Assembly (NCBI RefSeq): GCF_036127095.1
Contig: NZ_CP108006.1
Coordinates: forward strand, 7,555,501-7,619,500
DNA length: 64,000 nucleotides
Source of the DNA: Streptomyces sp. NBC_00335
GTDB lineage: Bacteria > Actinomycetota > Actinomycetes > Streptomycetales > Streptomycetaceae
Reading direction: 5' to 3'
Shown here: piece after piece, positions 48,970 through 56,057 of the stretch
Numbering within the stretch: the first letter of the stretch is position 1
How the letters are laid out: the number at the start of each line of letters is the position of its first letter
Program-made: the position numbers and the translations under genes
The notes under the pieces: generated by a model
Seen by the model: only the letters and a program-made list of their open reading frames with translations
Database searches by the model: none
Told to the model about the DNA's origin: nothing

Positions 48970-49707
48970 ATGATGGAGGTCACGGAGCCGGTCGCGGAGC
49001 CGGTTGAGGTGCACGCGGAGGAGACGGTGGAGGCGGTGGACGCCATGGGGCACACGGGCGGCGAGCTCTTCCCGCGCGAGCGGGCCGAGATCGTGCCCGG
49101 CGCCGTGCACGTGCCCGACTGGCTGGAGCCCGGGCGGCAGCGGGAGTTGCTGGAGGCCTGCCGGGAATGGGCCCGGCCGCCCGCCGGGCTGCGCAGGGTG
49201 CGCACGCCGGGCGGGGGGACGATGACCGCCCGGCAGGTGTGCCTGGGGCTGCACTGGTACCCGTACGGATACGCGCCCACCGCCGTCGACGGGGACGGGG
49301 CGCCGGTGAAGGCGATGCCCGACTGGCTCGCGCGGCTGGGGCGCGACGCCGTCACCGCCGCGTACGGGAGGGCGCCGGATCCGGCCGTCGCGTACGACAT
49401 CGCCCTGGTCAACTTCTACGAGGGCGAGTCCCGCATGGGCATGCACCGGGACGCCGAGGAGCGCTCCGAAGCCCCGGTGGTCTCGCTGAGCCTGGGTGAT
49501 TCCTGCCTCTTCCGCTTCGGCAACACCGCCTCGCGCGGGCGTCCGTATCGGGACCTTGAGCTGCGCAGCGGGGATCTGTTCGTCTTCGGCGGGCCGGTCC
49601 GACGGGCCTTTCACGGGGTGCCGAAGGTCCTGCCCGGCACCGCTCCGCCGGGCCTCGGGCTGACCGGGCGGTTGAACATCACGTTGCGGGTCGGCGGGCT
49701 CGGCTAG
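48970..49707 (+). CDS. alkB: Alpha-ketoglutarate-dependent dioxygenase AlkB
   Basis: A Fe(II)/2-oxoglutarate dioxygenase that removes methyl adducts from DNA or RNA bases. The iron ligands are HRD (His159/Asp161) in MGMHRDAEE and His215 in RRAFHGV. The 2-oxoglutarate-binding arginines lie in GRLNITLRVGG at the C-terminus. From the first ATG the length is 245 residues. The ATG at 49045 (MGHTGGELFPRERAE) gives 220, closer to relatives, because the first 25 residues are a repetitive Glu/Val stretch. The end is certain; the start is not. Confidence 0.92.
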   Translation: MMEVTEPVAEPVEVHAEETVEAVDAMGHTGGELFPRERAEIVPGAVHVPDWLEPGRQRELLEACREWARPPAGLRRVRTPGGGTMTARQVCLGLHWYPYGYAPTAVDGDGAPVKAMPDWLARLGRDAVTAAYGRAPDPAVAYDIALVNFYEGESRMGMHRDAEERSEAPVVSLSLGDSCLFRFGNTASRGRPYRDLELRSGDLFVFGGPVRRAFHGVPKVLPGTAPPGLGLTGRLNITLRVGGLG

Positions 49708-49750
49708 CGGGCGGCGCCCCGGACGCTCCGATCATGCGAGGATCGCTGTC

Positions 49751-51187
49751 ATGAACGGCAACGGGGCCCCGCGGCGGGTGGGGGATGTGACCACGGTGTC
49801 CGCTGGGACGGACGGGACCGACGGAACCGAAGGGGCCGGCACGGCTGCGGGATCCGACAGGGCGGGAGCGTCCGTCGCGCCGACGGCGTCCGAGGCGTCC
49901 GCGTCCGCGAATTCAGCGTCCGCAGCATCGGCATCGGGATCGGCAACGGCCGCGACCTCGGCATCCGCGGCATCCGCCGGCTCCGCACGGACCAAGCTGG
50001 AGCGGGGCCGTGGCGCCCTCGGCCCGGCGCTGGAACTCGTCCACACCGGCCGGGCTCCGACCCGCGCGGTCCTGACGGCCGAGCTCGGTGTCACCCGTGC
50101 CACCGCCGGCGCCGTCGCCGCCGAACTGGAGGCGCTCGGCCTGATCCGTGTGGACTCCCGCCCGGGCGGGGCCGGCGGAACCCAGGGCCGCCCCTCGCAC
50201 CGGCTCTCCGTGGACGAGAACGGCCCGGTGGCCCTGGCGGCGCAGGTGCACTCGGACGGGTTCCGGGCCGCCCTGGTCGGCCTCGGCGGCCGGATCGTCG
50301 CGACGGCTCCCGGACGGGTCCCCGTGTCGGCCGACCCCGCGCAGGTGCTCGGCGCGGTCGTCGAAGCCGGGGCCGCGCTGCTCGCGCAGACCGGCCGGCG
50401 CTGCATCGGCGCCGGCCTCGCCGTGCCCTCGGCGGTCGCGGAGCCGGAGGGTACGGCGCTGAACCCGCTGCACCTGGCCTGGCCGGCCGGTTCGCCCGTG
50501 CGGGCCATCTTCGCCGAATGCGTGAAGGAGGCCGGCATCGACGGCCCGGCGCTGACCGGCAACGACGTGAACCTCGCCGCGCTCGCCGAGCACCGCCACG
50601 GCGCCGGCCGCAGCGCGCAGCACCTGCTCTGCGTGGCCACCGGGCACCGCGGGGTCGGCGGGGCGCTGGTCCTGGACGGCCGCCTGCACAGCGGGAGTTC
50701 GGGCCTGGCTCTGGAGGTCGGCCACCTCACCGTGAACCCGGAAGGGCGCCCCTGCCACTGCGGCAGCCGCGGCTGCCTCGACGTGGAGGCCGACCCGCTG
50801 GCCTTCCTCACCGCCGCCGGCCGCACCCCGGGCCCCGAGGTGTCCCTGCTCCAGCAGGCCCGCGACCTGCTGCGCGAGGAATCCGCGGACCCCGGGGTAC
50901 GGGCGGCCACCGAGGAGCTCATCGACCGGCTCGGCCTGGGCCTCGCGGGCCTGGTCAACATCCTGAATCCGGACCGGATCATCCTGGGCGGACTCCACCG
51001 CGAGCTGCTCTACGCCGACCCCGAGCGGCTGCGCGCGGTGGTCGCGGACCGCAGCCTGTGGGGGCGCAGCGGCGGCGTGCCGATCCTGCCGTGCACGCTC
51101 GACCACAACAGCCTGGTCGGCGCCGCCGAGCTGGCGTGGCAGCCGGTGCTGGACGACCCCCTCGGGACCCTGGGCACGGCGGCCTGA
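49751..51187 (+). CDS. ROK family regulator with long Ala/Ser-rich N-terminal insertion
   Basis: A 478-residue ROK protein. After MNGNGAPRRVGDV comes an unusual ~65-residue Thr/Gly then Ser/Ala-rich low-complexity tract. Next is the winged helix LERGRGALGPALELVHTGRAPTRAVLTAELGVTRATAGAVAAELEALGLI (about residues 83-132) and the sugar-kinase fold. GNDVNLAALAE keeps the catalytic Asn-Asp, and CHCGSRGC is the zinc motif. It is convergent with an anti-sigma-like gene. The regulated sugar is unknown. Confidence 0.92.
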   Translation: MNGNGAPRRVGDVTTVSAGTDGTDGTEGAGTAAGSDRAGASVAPTASEASASANSASAASASGSATAATSASAASAGSARTKLERGRGALGPALELVHTGRAPTRAVLTAELGVTRATAGAVAAELEALGLIRVDSRPGGAGGTQGRPSHRLSVDENGPVALAAQVHSDGFRAALVGLGGRIVATAPGRVPVSADPAQVLGAVVEAGAALLAQTGRRCIGAGLAVPSAVAEPEGTALNPLHLAWPAGSPVRAIFAECVKEAGIDGPALTGNDVNLAALAEHRHGAGRSAQHLLCVATGHRGVGGALVLDGRLHSGSSGLALEVGHLTVNPEGRPCHCGSRGCLDVEADPLAFLTAAGRTPGPEVSLLQQARDLLREESADPGVRAATEELIDRLGLGLAGLVNILNPDRIILGGLHRELLYADPERLRAVVADRSLWGRSGGVPILPCTLDHNSLVGAAELAWQPVLDDPLGTLGTAA

Positions 51188-51227
51188 GCGCTCGCCGACC
51201 CCTCCGGGCGGCCGCGGCGGCCGGAGG

Positions 51228-51845
51228 CTACCCGGGCCGGGCGCCGACCGAGGCGCTCACCGACAGGCCTGCGGAGACCGGCTCCAGGGGTGCGGCGACG
51301 GGCGGGGCCGGCGCGGGGTCCCGTACGGGCTTGTCGGCGTGCGGCGCCCGCTTCTCGGCCAGGAGCACCGGGTGGCGTTCCGGCGCGGCAGGGCCGGGGG
51401 CGGCGCGCAGGGAGAACCACACGACCTTGCCCGAGCGGCCGTCCTGCTGCCGGGCCCCCCAGGCCTCGCTGAGCGCCTCCACGAGCTGGAGCCCGCGTCC
51501 GGAGGTCTCCAGGGCGTCGACCGGGGCCGTGCCCGCGGGGCGGGCGGCCGCGGAGGCCTCGGCGGCCGCTGCATCCCGGAGCATCGGGAGGCGGGGGTCG
51601 CTGTCGTAGACGGAGACGGTCAGCCGGCCGAGGCGGAGCTCGATCTCGACCGTGCAGGTCTTGTGCGGCTGCGCATGACGGTGGACGTTGCTGAGCAGCT
51701 CCGTGACGCCGAGCGCAGCCCGGTCTATGAGCGGATCGAGCTGCCAGTGGCGCAGTTGCGCCGAAACGATTCGGCGGATCTGTCCGATCCGCAAGGGCAG
51801 GGCCTGCAGTTCGACGACGCAGTGCCTGCGGGAATGACTGATCAC
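51228..51845 (-). CDS. ATP-binding protein of the RsbW-like (HATPase_c_2) anti-sigma family
   Basis: A 205-residue protein with a GHKL ATPase domain. The N-box is [18 protein letters not shown] and the G1/G2-like region is [18 protein letters not shown]. The last ~55 residues are a Pro/Ala-rich tail. Proteins of this kind in Streptomyces are serine kinases or anti-sigma factors acting in stress and development. GTG start at 51845 with GGGGAG upstream. No sigma factor is adjacent. It is divergent from the PLP enzyme gene. Confidence 0.9.
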   Translation of the reverse strand: MISHSRRHCVVELQALPLRIGQIRRIVSAQLRHWQLDPLIDRAALGVTELLSNVHRHAQPHKTCTVEIELRLGRLTVSVYDSDPRLPMLRDAAAAEASAAARPAGTAPVDALETSGRGLQLVEALSEAWGARQQDGRSGKVVWFSLRAAPGPAAPERHPVLLAEKRAPHADKPVRDPAPAPPVAAPLEPVSAGLSVSASVGARPG

Positions 51846-51873
51846 GGCTGCGACTCCCCGACATCAGTGTTAC

Positions 51874-51886
51874 GGGTGCTGCACCC
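51874..51886. promoter_or_regulatory. GGGTGC-t-GCACCC palindrome between divergent genes
   Basis: Perfect 6-bp arms lie 29 bp upstream of the anti-sigma-like gene in the 238-bp divergent region. It could be an operator. Nearby are a GATCC-gcat-GGATC dyad and AT-richer sequence likely to contain the promoters. Confidence 0.35.
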
Positions 51887-52054
51887 TCGGTGACGCCTCC
51901 CCAGGGTCACCCACTGTGGGCCGGTGTGCAACCGAAAGCGACCAAAAGCGATCCGCATGGATCCCCAAAGTGACTGTTTGCGCAGGTGAGGGGGGTACAT
52001 TGCGAAAGCGGGCGGCGAAAGGCGAAGAGGCGCCGGGCCCGCCGAGCACTCGGG

Positions 52055-52066
52055 ACTTCCGGAAGT
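52055..52066. promoter_or_regulatory. ACTTCCGGAAGT palindrome just before the PLP enzyme gene
   Basis: A perfect 12-bp palindrome lies 17 bp before the start codon and directly upstream of the ribosome site AGGAG. It could be an operator or a small leader stem. Confidence 0.35.
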
Positions 52067-52083
52067 ACGAAGGAGCACGGCGC

Positions 52084-53211
52084 ATGAGCACCACCGGTAC
52101 GACCGCCACGACCATCGACGTCGACCGCAGCGACGCGGACTACCGCGCTTGGCTGAAAGAGGCCGTCCGCAAGGTGCAGGCGGACGCGAACCGCTCCGCC
52201 GACACCCACCTGCTGCGCTTCCCGCTCCCGGAGGCCTGGGGCATCGACCTCTACCTCAAGGACGAGTCCACCCACCCGACGGGCTCCCTCAAGCACCGCC
52301 TCGCCCGCTCCCTGTTCCTCTACGCCCTCTGCAACGGCTGGATCCGCCCCGGCCGCCCCGTCATCGAGGCCTCGTCCGGTTCCACGGCGGTCTCGGAGGC
52401 GTACTTCGCCAAGCTGATCGGCGTCCCGTTCATCGCCGTCATGCCGCGGACGACGAGCCCCGAGAAGTGCCGGCTCATCGAGTTCCACGGCGGCGAATGT
52501 CACTTCGTCGACGACTCGATGAAGATGTACGAGGAGTCGGCCGAGCTCGCCGCCCGCACCGGCGGCCACTACATGGACCAGTTCACGTACGCGGAGCGGG
52601 CCACGGACTGGCGCGGCAACAACAACATCGCCGAATCGATGTACCAGCAGCTGCGGTTGGAGCGTTACCCCGAACCCGCCTGGATCGTGGCCACGGCCGG
52701 CACCGGCGGCACCTCCGCGACGATCGCCCGCTACGTGCACTACATGCAGCACGACACCCGCATCTGCGTCCCGGACCCGGAGAACTCCTGCTTCTTCGAC
52801 GGCTGGACCCGCCACGACCCGCACGCGACCAGTGACTGCGGCTCGCGCATCGAGGGCATCGGCCGCCCCCGGATGGAGCCGAGCTTCGTCCCCGGTGCCA
52901 TCGACCGGATGATGCGGGTGCCGGACGCCGCGAGCGTCGCGGCGTGCCGGGCGCTGGAGCGGGTGATCGGCCGCAAGGCGGGCGGTTCCACCGGTACCGG
53001 GGTGTGGAGCGCCCTGAAGATCATCTCGGAGATGGTGGCGGAGGGCCGCACGGGCAGCGTCGTGACCCTGCTCTGCGACGGGGGCGAGCGCTACCTCGAC
53101 AAGTACTACTCCGACGAGTGGCTGGCGGAGCAGGGGCTCGACATCGCGCCGTACGCGCGGACCCTCGACACCATGCTGGCGACCGGCGTGTGGAGCGAGC
53201 CCGTCGGGTGA
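52084..53211 (+). CDS. PLP-dependent cysteine synthase family protein
   Basis: A 375-residue fold-type II PLP enzyme related to cysteine synthase and cystathionine beta-synthase. The Schiff-base lysine is Lys70 in [38 protein letters not shown] is the substrate-binding loop, and [15 protein letters not shown] is the phosphate-binding loop. The C-terminus [17 protein letters not shown] is typical. It differs from CysK (SGNTG replaced by SGSTA), so the amino acid product may differ. AGGAG precedes the ATG at 52084. No sulfur genes are adjacent. Confidence 0.9.
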   Translation: MSTTGTTATTIDVDRSDADYRAWLKEAVRKVQADANRSADTHLLRFPLPEAWGIDLYLKDESTHPTGSLKHRLARSLFLYALCNGWIRPGRPVIEASSGSTAVSEAYFAKLIGVPFIAVMPRTTSPEKCRLIEFHGGECHFVDDSMKMYEESAELAARTGGHYMDQFTYAERATDWRGNNNIAESMYQQLRLERYPEPAWIVATAGTGGTSATIARYVHYMQHDTRICVPDPENSCFFDGWTRHDPHATSDCGSRIEGIGRPRMEPSFVPGAIDRMMRVPDAASVAACRALERVIGRKAGGSTGTGVWSALKIISEMVAEGRTGSVVTLLCDGGERYLDKYYSDEWLAEQGLDIAPYARTLDTMLATGVWSEPVG

Positions 53212-53244
53212 AACGTTTTCCCTGGCCGGTGCGGGGTCCGCTGG

Positions 53245-53260
53245 CTACGCTGTGCTGACT
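53245..53260 (+). promoter_or_regulatory. Upstream element of zinc-ribbon membrane gene 1
   Basis: CTACGCTGTGCTGACT lies 29-44 bp before the start. It matches the element at 54002-54018 before the paralogue and the DUF6421 promoter core at 18150-18164. TACGCT (53246-53251) is a likely -10 hexamer; no good -35 is visible. Confidence 0.45.
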
Positions 53261-53288
53261 TTTGGGTACGGCGCGGGGCGGGGGAGCC

Positions 53289-53951
53289 ATGGCGGAGTTC
53301 GCTGGCGGCGGCACGGGTGTGCCGGTCCAAGGTGGGGGCGGCGAGGGGCCGTTGGCCTGTCCCCGGTGCGGCCGGGAGGACCAGGTGCTCGGCGTGTCCG
53401 CCGCGTACTTGCGCTCCAAGGCCAAGATGCGGGTGGAGCGCGGTGGCGGCGAGGACGACAGCGTCACGACCCGCGAGGAGAACTCGGCGCTGGCCAAGGC
53501 CCTCGCGGTCGCTCCCGACGAGCCGGACAACGGCGCCGCGGGCTGCGTCGGGGTGCTGCTCCTCCTCGCCGCGATCGGCGCCTTCGTCTGGGGTGCTATC
53601 GCGGGGAAGTGGTTCGAGAACGGCACGACCCCACGGCTCTACGGGACCGACGGCGCCGGCCCCTTCGCGGTCGACCAGCCCGCCACCTACCTGGTCTGGA
53701 TCGGTGCGGCCCTGCTGCTCCTCGGCATCCTCCTCCTCGCCCTGTCGGGCCGGTCCGTACGGACCTGGCGCCGCCGGACGGAACCGGGCCGGGTGGCCGC
53801 CGACCGCGTCTGGGCGGACGGCTGGTACTGCGGCCGCTGCGGCACGGTCCACTTCGCGGGCGAACGGTCCCTGACCCTGCAGGAGTTCCGGACCCGGGTC
53901 TGGTCCGCGGGCGGCTACGGGGACCTGGCGGTGCGGCACCCCGCGATCTGA
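53289..53951 (+). CDS. Zinc-ribbon membrane protein, paralogue 1
   Basis: A 220-residue protein of unknown function. The layout is: a Gly-rich N-terminus; a zinc-ribbon half CPRCGREDQV (about residues 25-34); two hydrophobic segments (GCVGVLLLLAAIGAFVWGAIAG and YLVWIGAALLLLGILLLAL); and a second cysteine pair, WYCGRCGTVHF, near residue 182. The end is LQEFRTRVWSAGGYGDLAVRHPA. The next gene has the same layout, so the two arose by tandem duplication. The ATG at 53289 has GGGGGAG upstream. Both cysteine pairs should face the cytosol and could bind one zinc together. Confidence 0.85.
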   Translation: MAEFAGGGTGVPVQGGGGEGPLACPRCGREDQVLGVSAAYLRSKAKMRVERGGGEDDSVTTREENSALAKALAVAPDEPDNGAAGCVGVLLLLAAIGAFVWGAIAGKWFENGTTPRLYGTDGAGPFAVDQPATYLVWIGAALLLLGILLLALSGRSVRTWRRRTEPGRVAADRVWADGWYCGRCGTVHFAGERSLTLQEFRTRVWSAGGYGDLAVRHPAI

Positions 53952-54000
53952 CCGGTGACGGGCCCGCGGCGACAGCCCCGTAGGCACCGCGGCGCCGACT

Positions 54001-54019
54001 GCTTACGCTGTGCGGACGT
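54001..54019 (+). promoter_or_regulatory. Upstream element of zinc-ribbon membrane gene 2
   Basis: GCTTACGCTGTGCGGACGT differs by one base from the DUF6421 promoter core at 18148-18166 and resembles 53245-53260. TACGCT (54004-54009) is the likely -10. It lies 29 bp before the start codon. Confidence 0.5.
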
Positions 54020-54047
54020 TGATCACGGCGCGGCCTCGGGGGGAACC

Positions 54048-54815
54048 ATGGCGGGCATTGAGTACAACAGGCCGGAGCGGGACGGGCGGACGCGGGACCA
54101 GGTCACTTCGCCGCCTTCGCCGTCCCCGGCGGCCGAAGCGGACCGGGGCGCGGGCTCGCTCCCCGGGTGTCCCAGCTGCGGCCGGGACGACGAAGTGCGT
54201 GCCGTCCAGGCGGTGTTCCTGGACGGGCACCGGCACGTCCGCGAGGAGAGCGGCGCCGGGGTCCAGCGGCGGGCCGTCACCAGGGAAACCGTCTCGCGCC
54301 TGGCCCGGGCCCTGGCGCCGACCGCGCCCGCACCGCGGATCCAGGGACGCAGCTGCCTGGGCGTGCTCCTCGTCATGGTGTCGCTCGGCACCTTCTGGGT
54401 CGGCGCGCTGGCCGGGCACTGGTTCGGCGGGAGTATGGGCGAGAACCGGCCCGGGTATCCGTACGAGGGGTGGGACGGGGCGGAGACCTCCGACCCGGAG
54501 GCCGGGCTCTTCTTCCTCGGCGTGATCTCGGCGATCGCGCTGCTGGCCGCGGTCGTCCTCTTCGTCAGGGCCTCCAGGGACGGGCGGGCGTACCGCGGGC
54601 GGATGGAGGCGGGCCTTGCCGCCGCCGAGCGGCTCTGGATCCGGAGCTGGTACTGCGGGCGTTGCGCCCGGGTCCACTTCGAGGGCGAGTCAGCGGCCCT
54701 GACGCTGCAGGAGTTCCGGGTGCGCGTGTGGACGGCCGGAGGGTACGGGGACCTGGCCGAAACCCATCCGGCGGTGGAGCTGATCATCGCCCGCCAACCC
54801 GACGGCTCCTACTGA
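54048..54815 (+). CDS. Zinc-ribbon membrane protein, paralogue 2
   Basis: A 255-residue paralogue of the preceding protein. CPSCGRDDEVRAVQAVFLDG (about residues 41-60) is the first cysteine pair. Two hydrophobic segments follow (CLGVLLVMVSLGTFWVGALAG and LFFLGVISAIALLAAVVLFV), then WYCGRCARVHFEG and LQEFRVRVWTAGGYGDLAETHPAVELI. The N-terminus is longer and charged. The end overlaps the convergent SRPBCC gene by 7 bp. The function is unknown. Confidence 0.85.
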   Translation: MAGIEYNRPERDGRTRDQVTSPPSPSPAAEADRGAGSLPGCPSCGRDDEVRAVQAVFLDGHRHVREESGAGVQRRAVTRETVSRLARALAPTAPAPRIQGRSCLGVLLVMVSLGTFWVGALAGHWFGGSMGENRPGYPYEGWDGAETSDPEAGLFFLGVISAIALLAAVVLFVRASRDGRAYRGRMEAGLAAAERLWIRSWYCGRCARVHFEGESAALTLQEFRVRVWTAGGYGDLAETHPAVELIIARQPDGSY

Positions 54816-55300
54816 TCCGTACCGGTCCGCCGCGCCGTCAGCCGCAGGTCCAGCGCGCGGACCGCGGAGCGGAACGACTGGCCGAGTCCCGGCCGGGCCG
54901 CGGTCAGGGCGAAGCGCACGGGGGCCGGGCCGTCCGCCGCGAAGGTCCACTGGACGTGGGTCCCGGAGCCGGAGGGGGAGAGGCGCCACTCCTCCAGCAG
55001 GGCCCGTATGCCGGGGGCGTTGGTCTCGTCGACCCGGTACGCGTAGCGCCGCTCCGGATCCGCGGCCATGATCGTCTCCTGGAACCGGACCCCGCCCGCC
55101 AGCTTGACCTCGCGCCCGGCGCCCCCGTGGGTGGGCCGGGCCAGGGTCACCGCCCGGAACCAGCTCGGCCAGCCCTCGACCTCCTCGGCCAGCGCCCGGT
55201 ACACGTCCCCGGGAGCCGCCGTGGTCCGGCCGGCGAAGACCAGGCGGGTGGGGGCGACCTCGATGAAGTCCATTCCTACGGGGCGGAGTCGGCGGGCCAT
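54809..55300 (-). CDS. SRPBCC family protein (polyketide cyclase/dehydrase-like)
   Basis: A 163-residue START/Bet v1-like helix-grip protein. IEVAPTRLVFAGRTTAAPGDVYRALAEEVEGWPSWFRAV is the N-terminal strand-helix unit, and the C-terminal long helix is GLGQSFRSAVRALDLRL. It probably binds a hydrophobic ligand. The ATG at 55300 has GGGAG 8 bases upstream; MDFIEVAP at 55273 is an alternative. Its 3' end overlaps the zinc-ribbon gene 2 by 7 bp. Confidence 0.9.
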   Translation of the reverse strand: MARRLRPVGMDFIEVAPTRLVFAGRTTAAPGDVYRALAEEVEGWPSWFRAVTLARPTHGGAGREVKLAGGVRFQETIMAADPERRYAYRVDETNAPGIRALLEEWRLSPSGSGTHVQWTFAADGPAPVRFALTAARPGLGQSFRSAVRALDLRLTARRTGTDQ

Positions 55301-55469
55301 GGCGGCACTCCCTCGGTTCGGCGGACGGCCGGGGCATCCGGCGGGCTGTCACCCTAGCTGTCGGTCCGTCAGTTGTCCGCTACGGGGTTGATCGGCTCGG
55401 GTGGTCGACCGGCGCGGGTCGACATGCGGGCGGGCAACCCGTTTCGCGGACCGGGTCCCGGCCGGGACA

Positions 55470-56057
55470 ATGCCGCACATGCTTATCAGAGCAGCGCACA
55501 TCGACGAACTGCCCCTCCTGCAGGACATCGAGCGGGCCGCCGGGGAATGCTTCCGGACCATCGGCATGCCGGAGATCGCCGACGACGAACCGCTTCCACT
55601 GGAAGAACTCCGCGGCTACCGGCGGGCCGGGCTGGTCTGGGTCGCGGCCGAAGGCGCCGGCACGGGGACCCCGGTCGGCTACCTCCTCGCCGACCGGGTC
55701 GACGGGAACCTCCACGTCGAGCAGGTGTCCGTGCACCCGGACAGCGCGCACCGCCGCATCGGACGGTCCCTGCTGGAACACCTCGCGGCGCGGGCCCGGG
55801 CGGAGGGCGCCCCCGCGCTGACCCTCACGACCTTCAGCGACGTACCGTGGAACGCCCCGTACTACGCCCGGTGCGGCTTCCGGACCCTGGGCGAGAGCGG
55901 CCTCGGCCCCGGCCTGCGGGACATCCGAGACCGCGAGGCCGTCCACGGGCTCGACCGGTGGCCCCGGGTGTGCATGCGCCGGGACGTCCTCGGCCCGGTC
56001 GGCCGCCCCAGCGGTGGGGCGGTGTCCGGTCAGAGCTCCGGAAGGTCCGCCGGGTAG
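55470..56057 (+). CDS. GNAT family N-acetyltransferase
   Basis: A 195-residue acetyltransferase with a typical core: MLIRAAHIDELPLLQDIERAAGECF, then VEQVSVHPDSAHRRIGRSLLEHLAARA (acetyl-CoA loop), and LTTFSDVPWNAPYYARCGFRTL. The C-terminal 15 or so residues are Gly/Ser-rich and overlap the end of the convergent AAA+ gene by 28 bp. The ATG at 55470 or 55479 may be used. The substrate is unknown. Confidence 0.92.
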   Translation: MPHMLIRAAHIDELPLLQDIERAAGECFRTIGMPEIADDEPLPLEELRGYRRAGLVWVAAEGAGTGTPVGYLLADRVDGNLHVEQVSVHPDSAHRRIGRSLLEHLAARARAEGAPALTLTTFSDVPWNAPYYARCGFRTLGESGLGPGLRDIRDREAVHGLDRWPRVCMRRDVLGPVGRPSGGAVSGQSSGRSAG

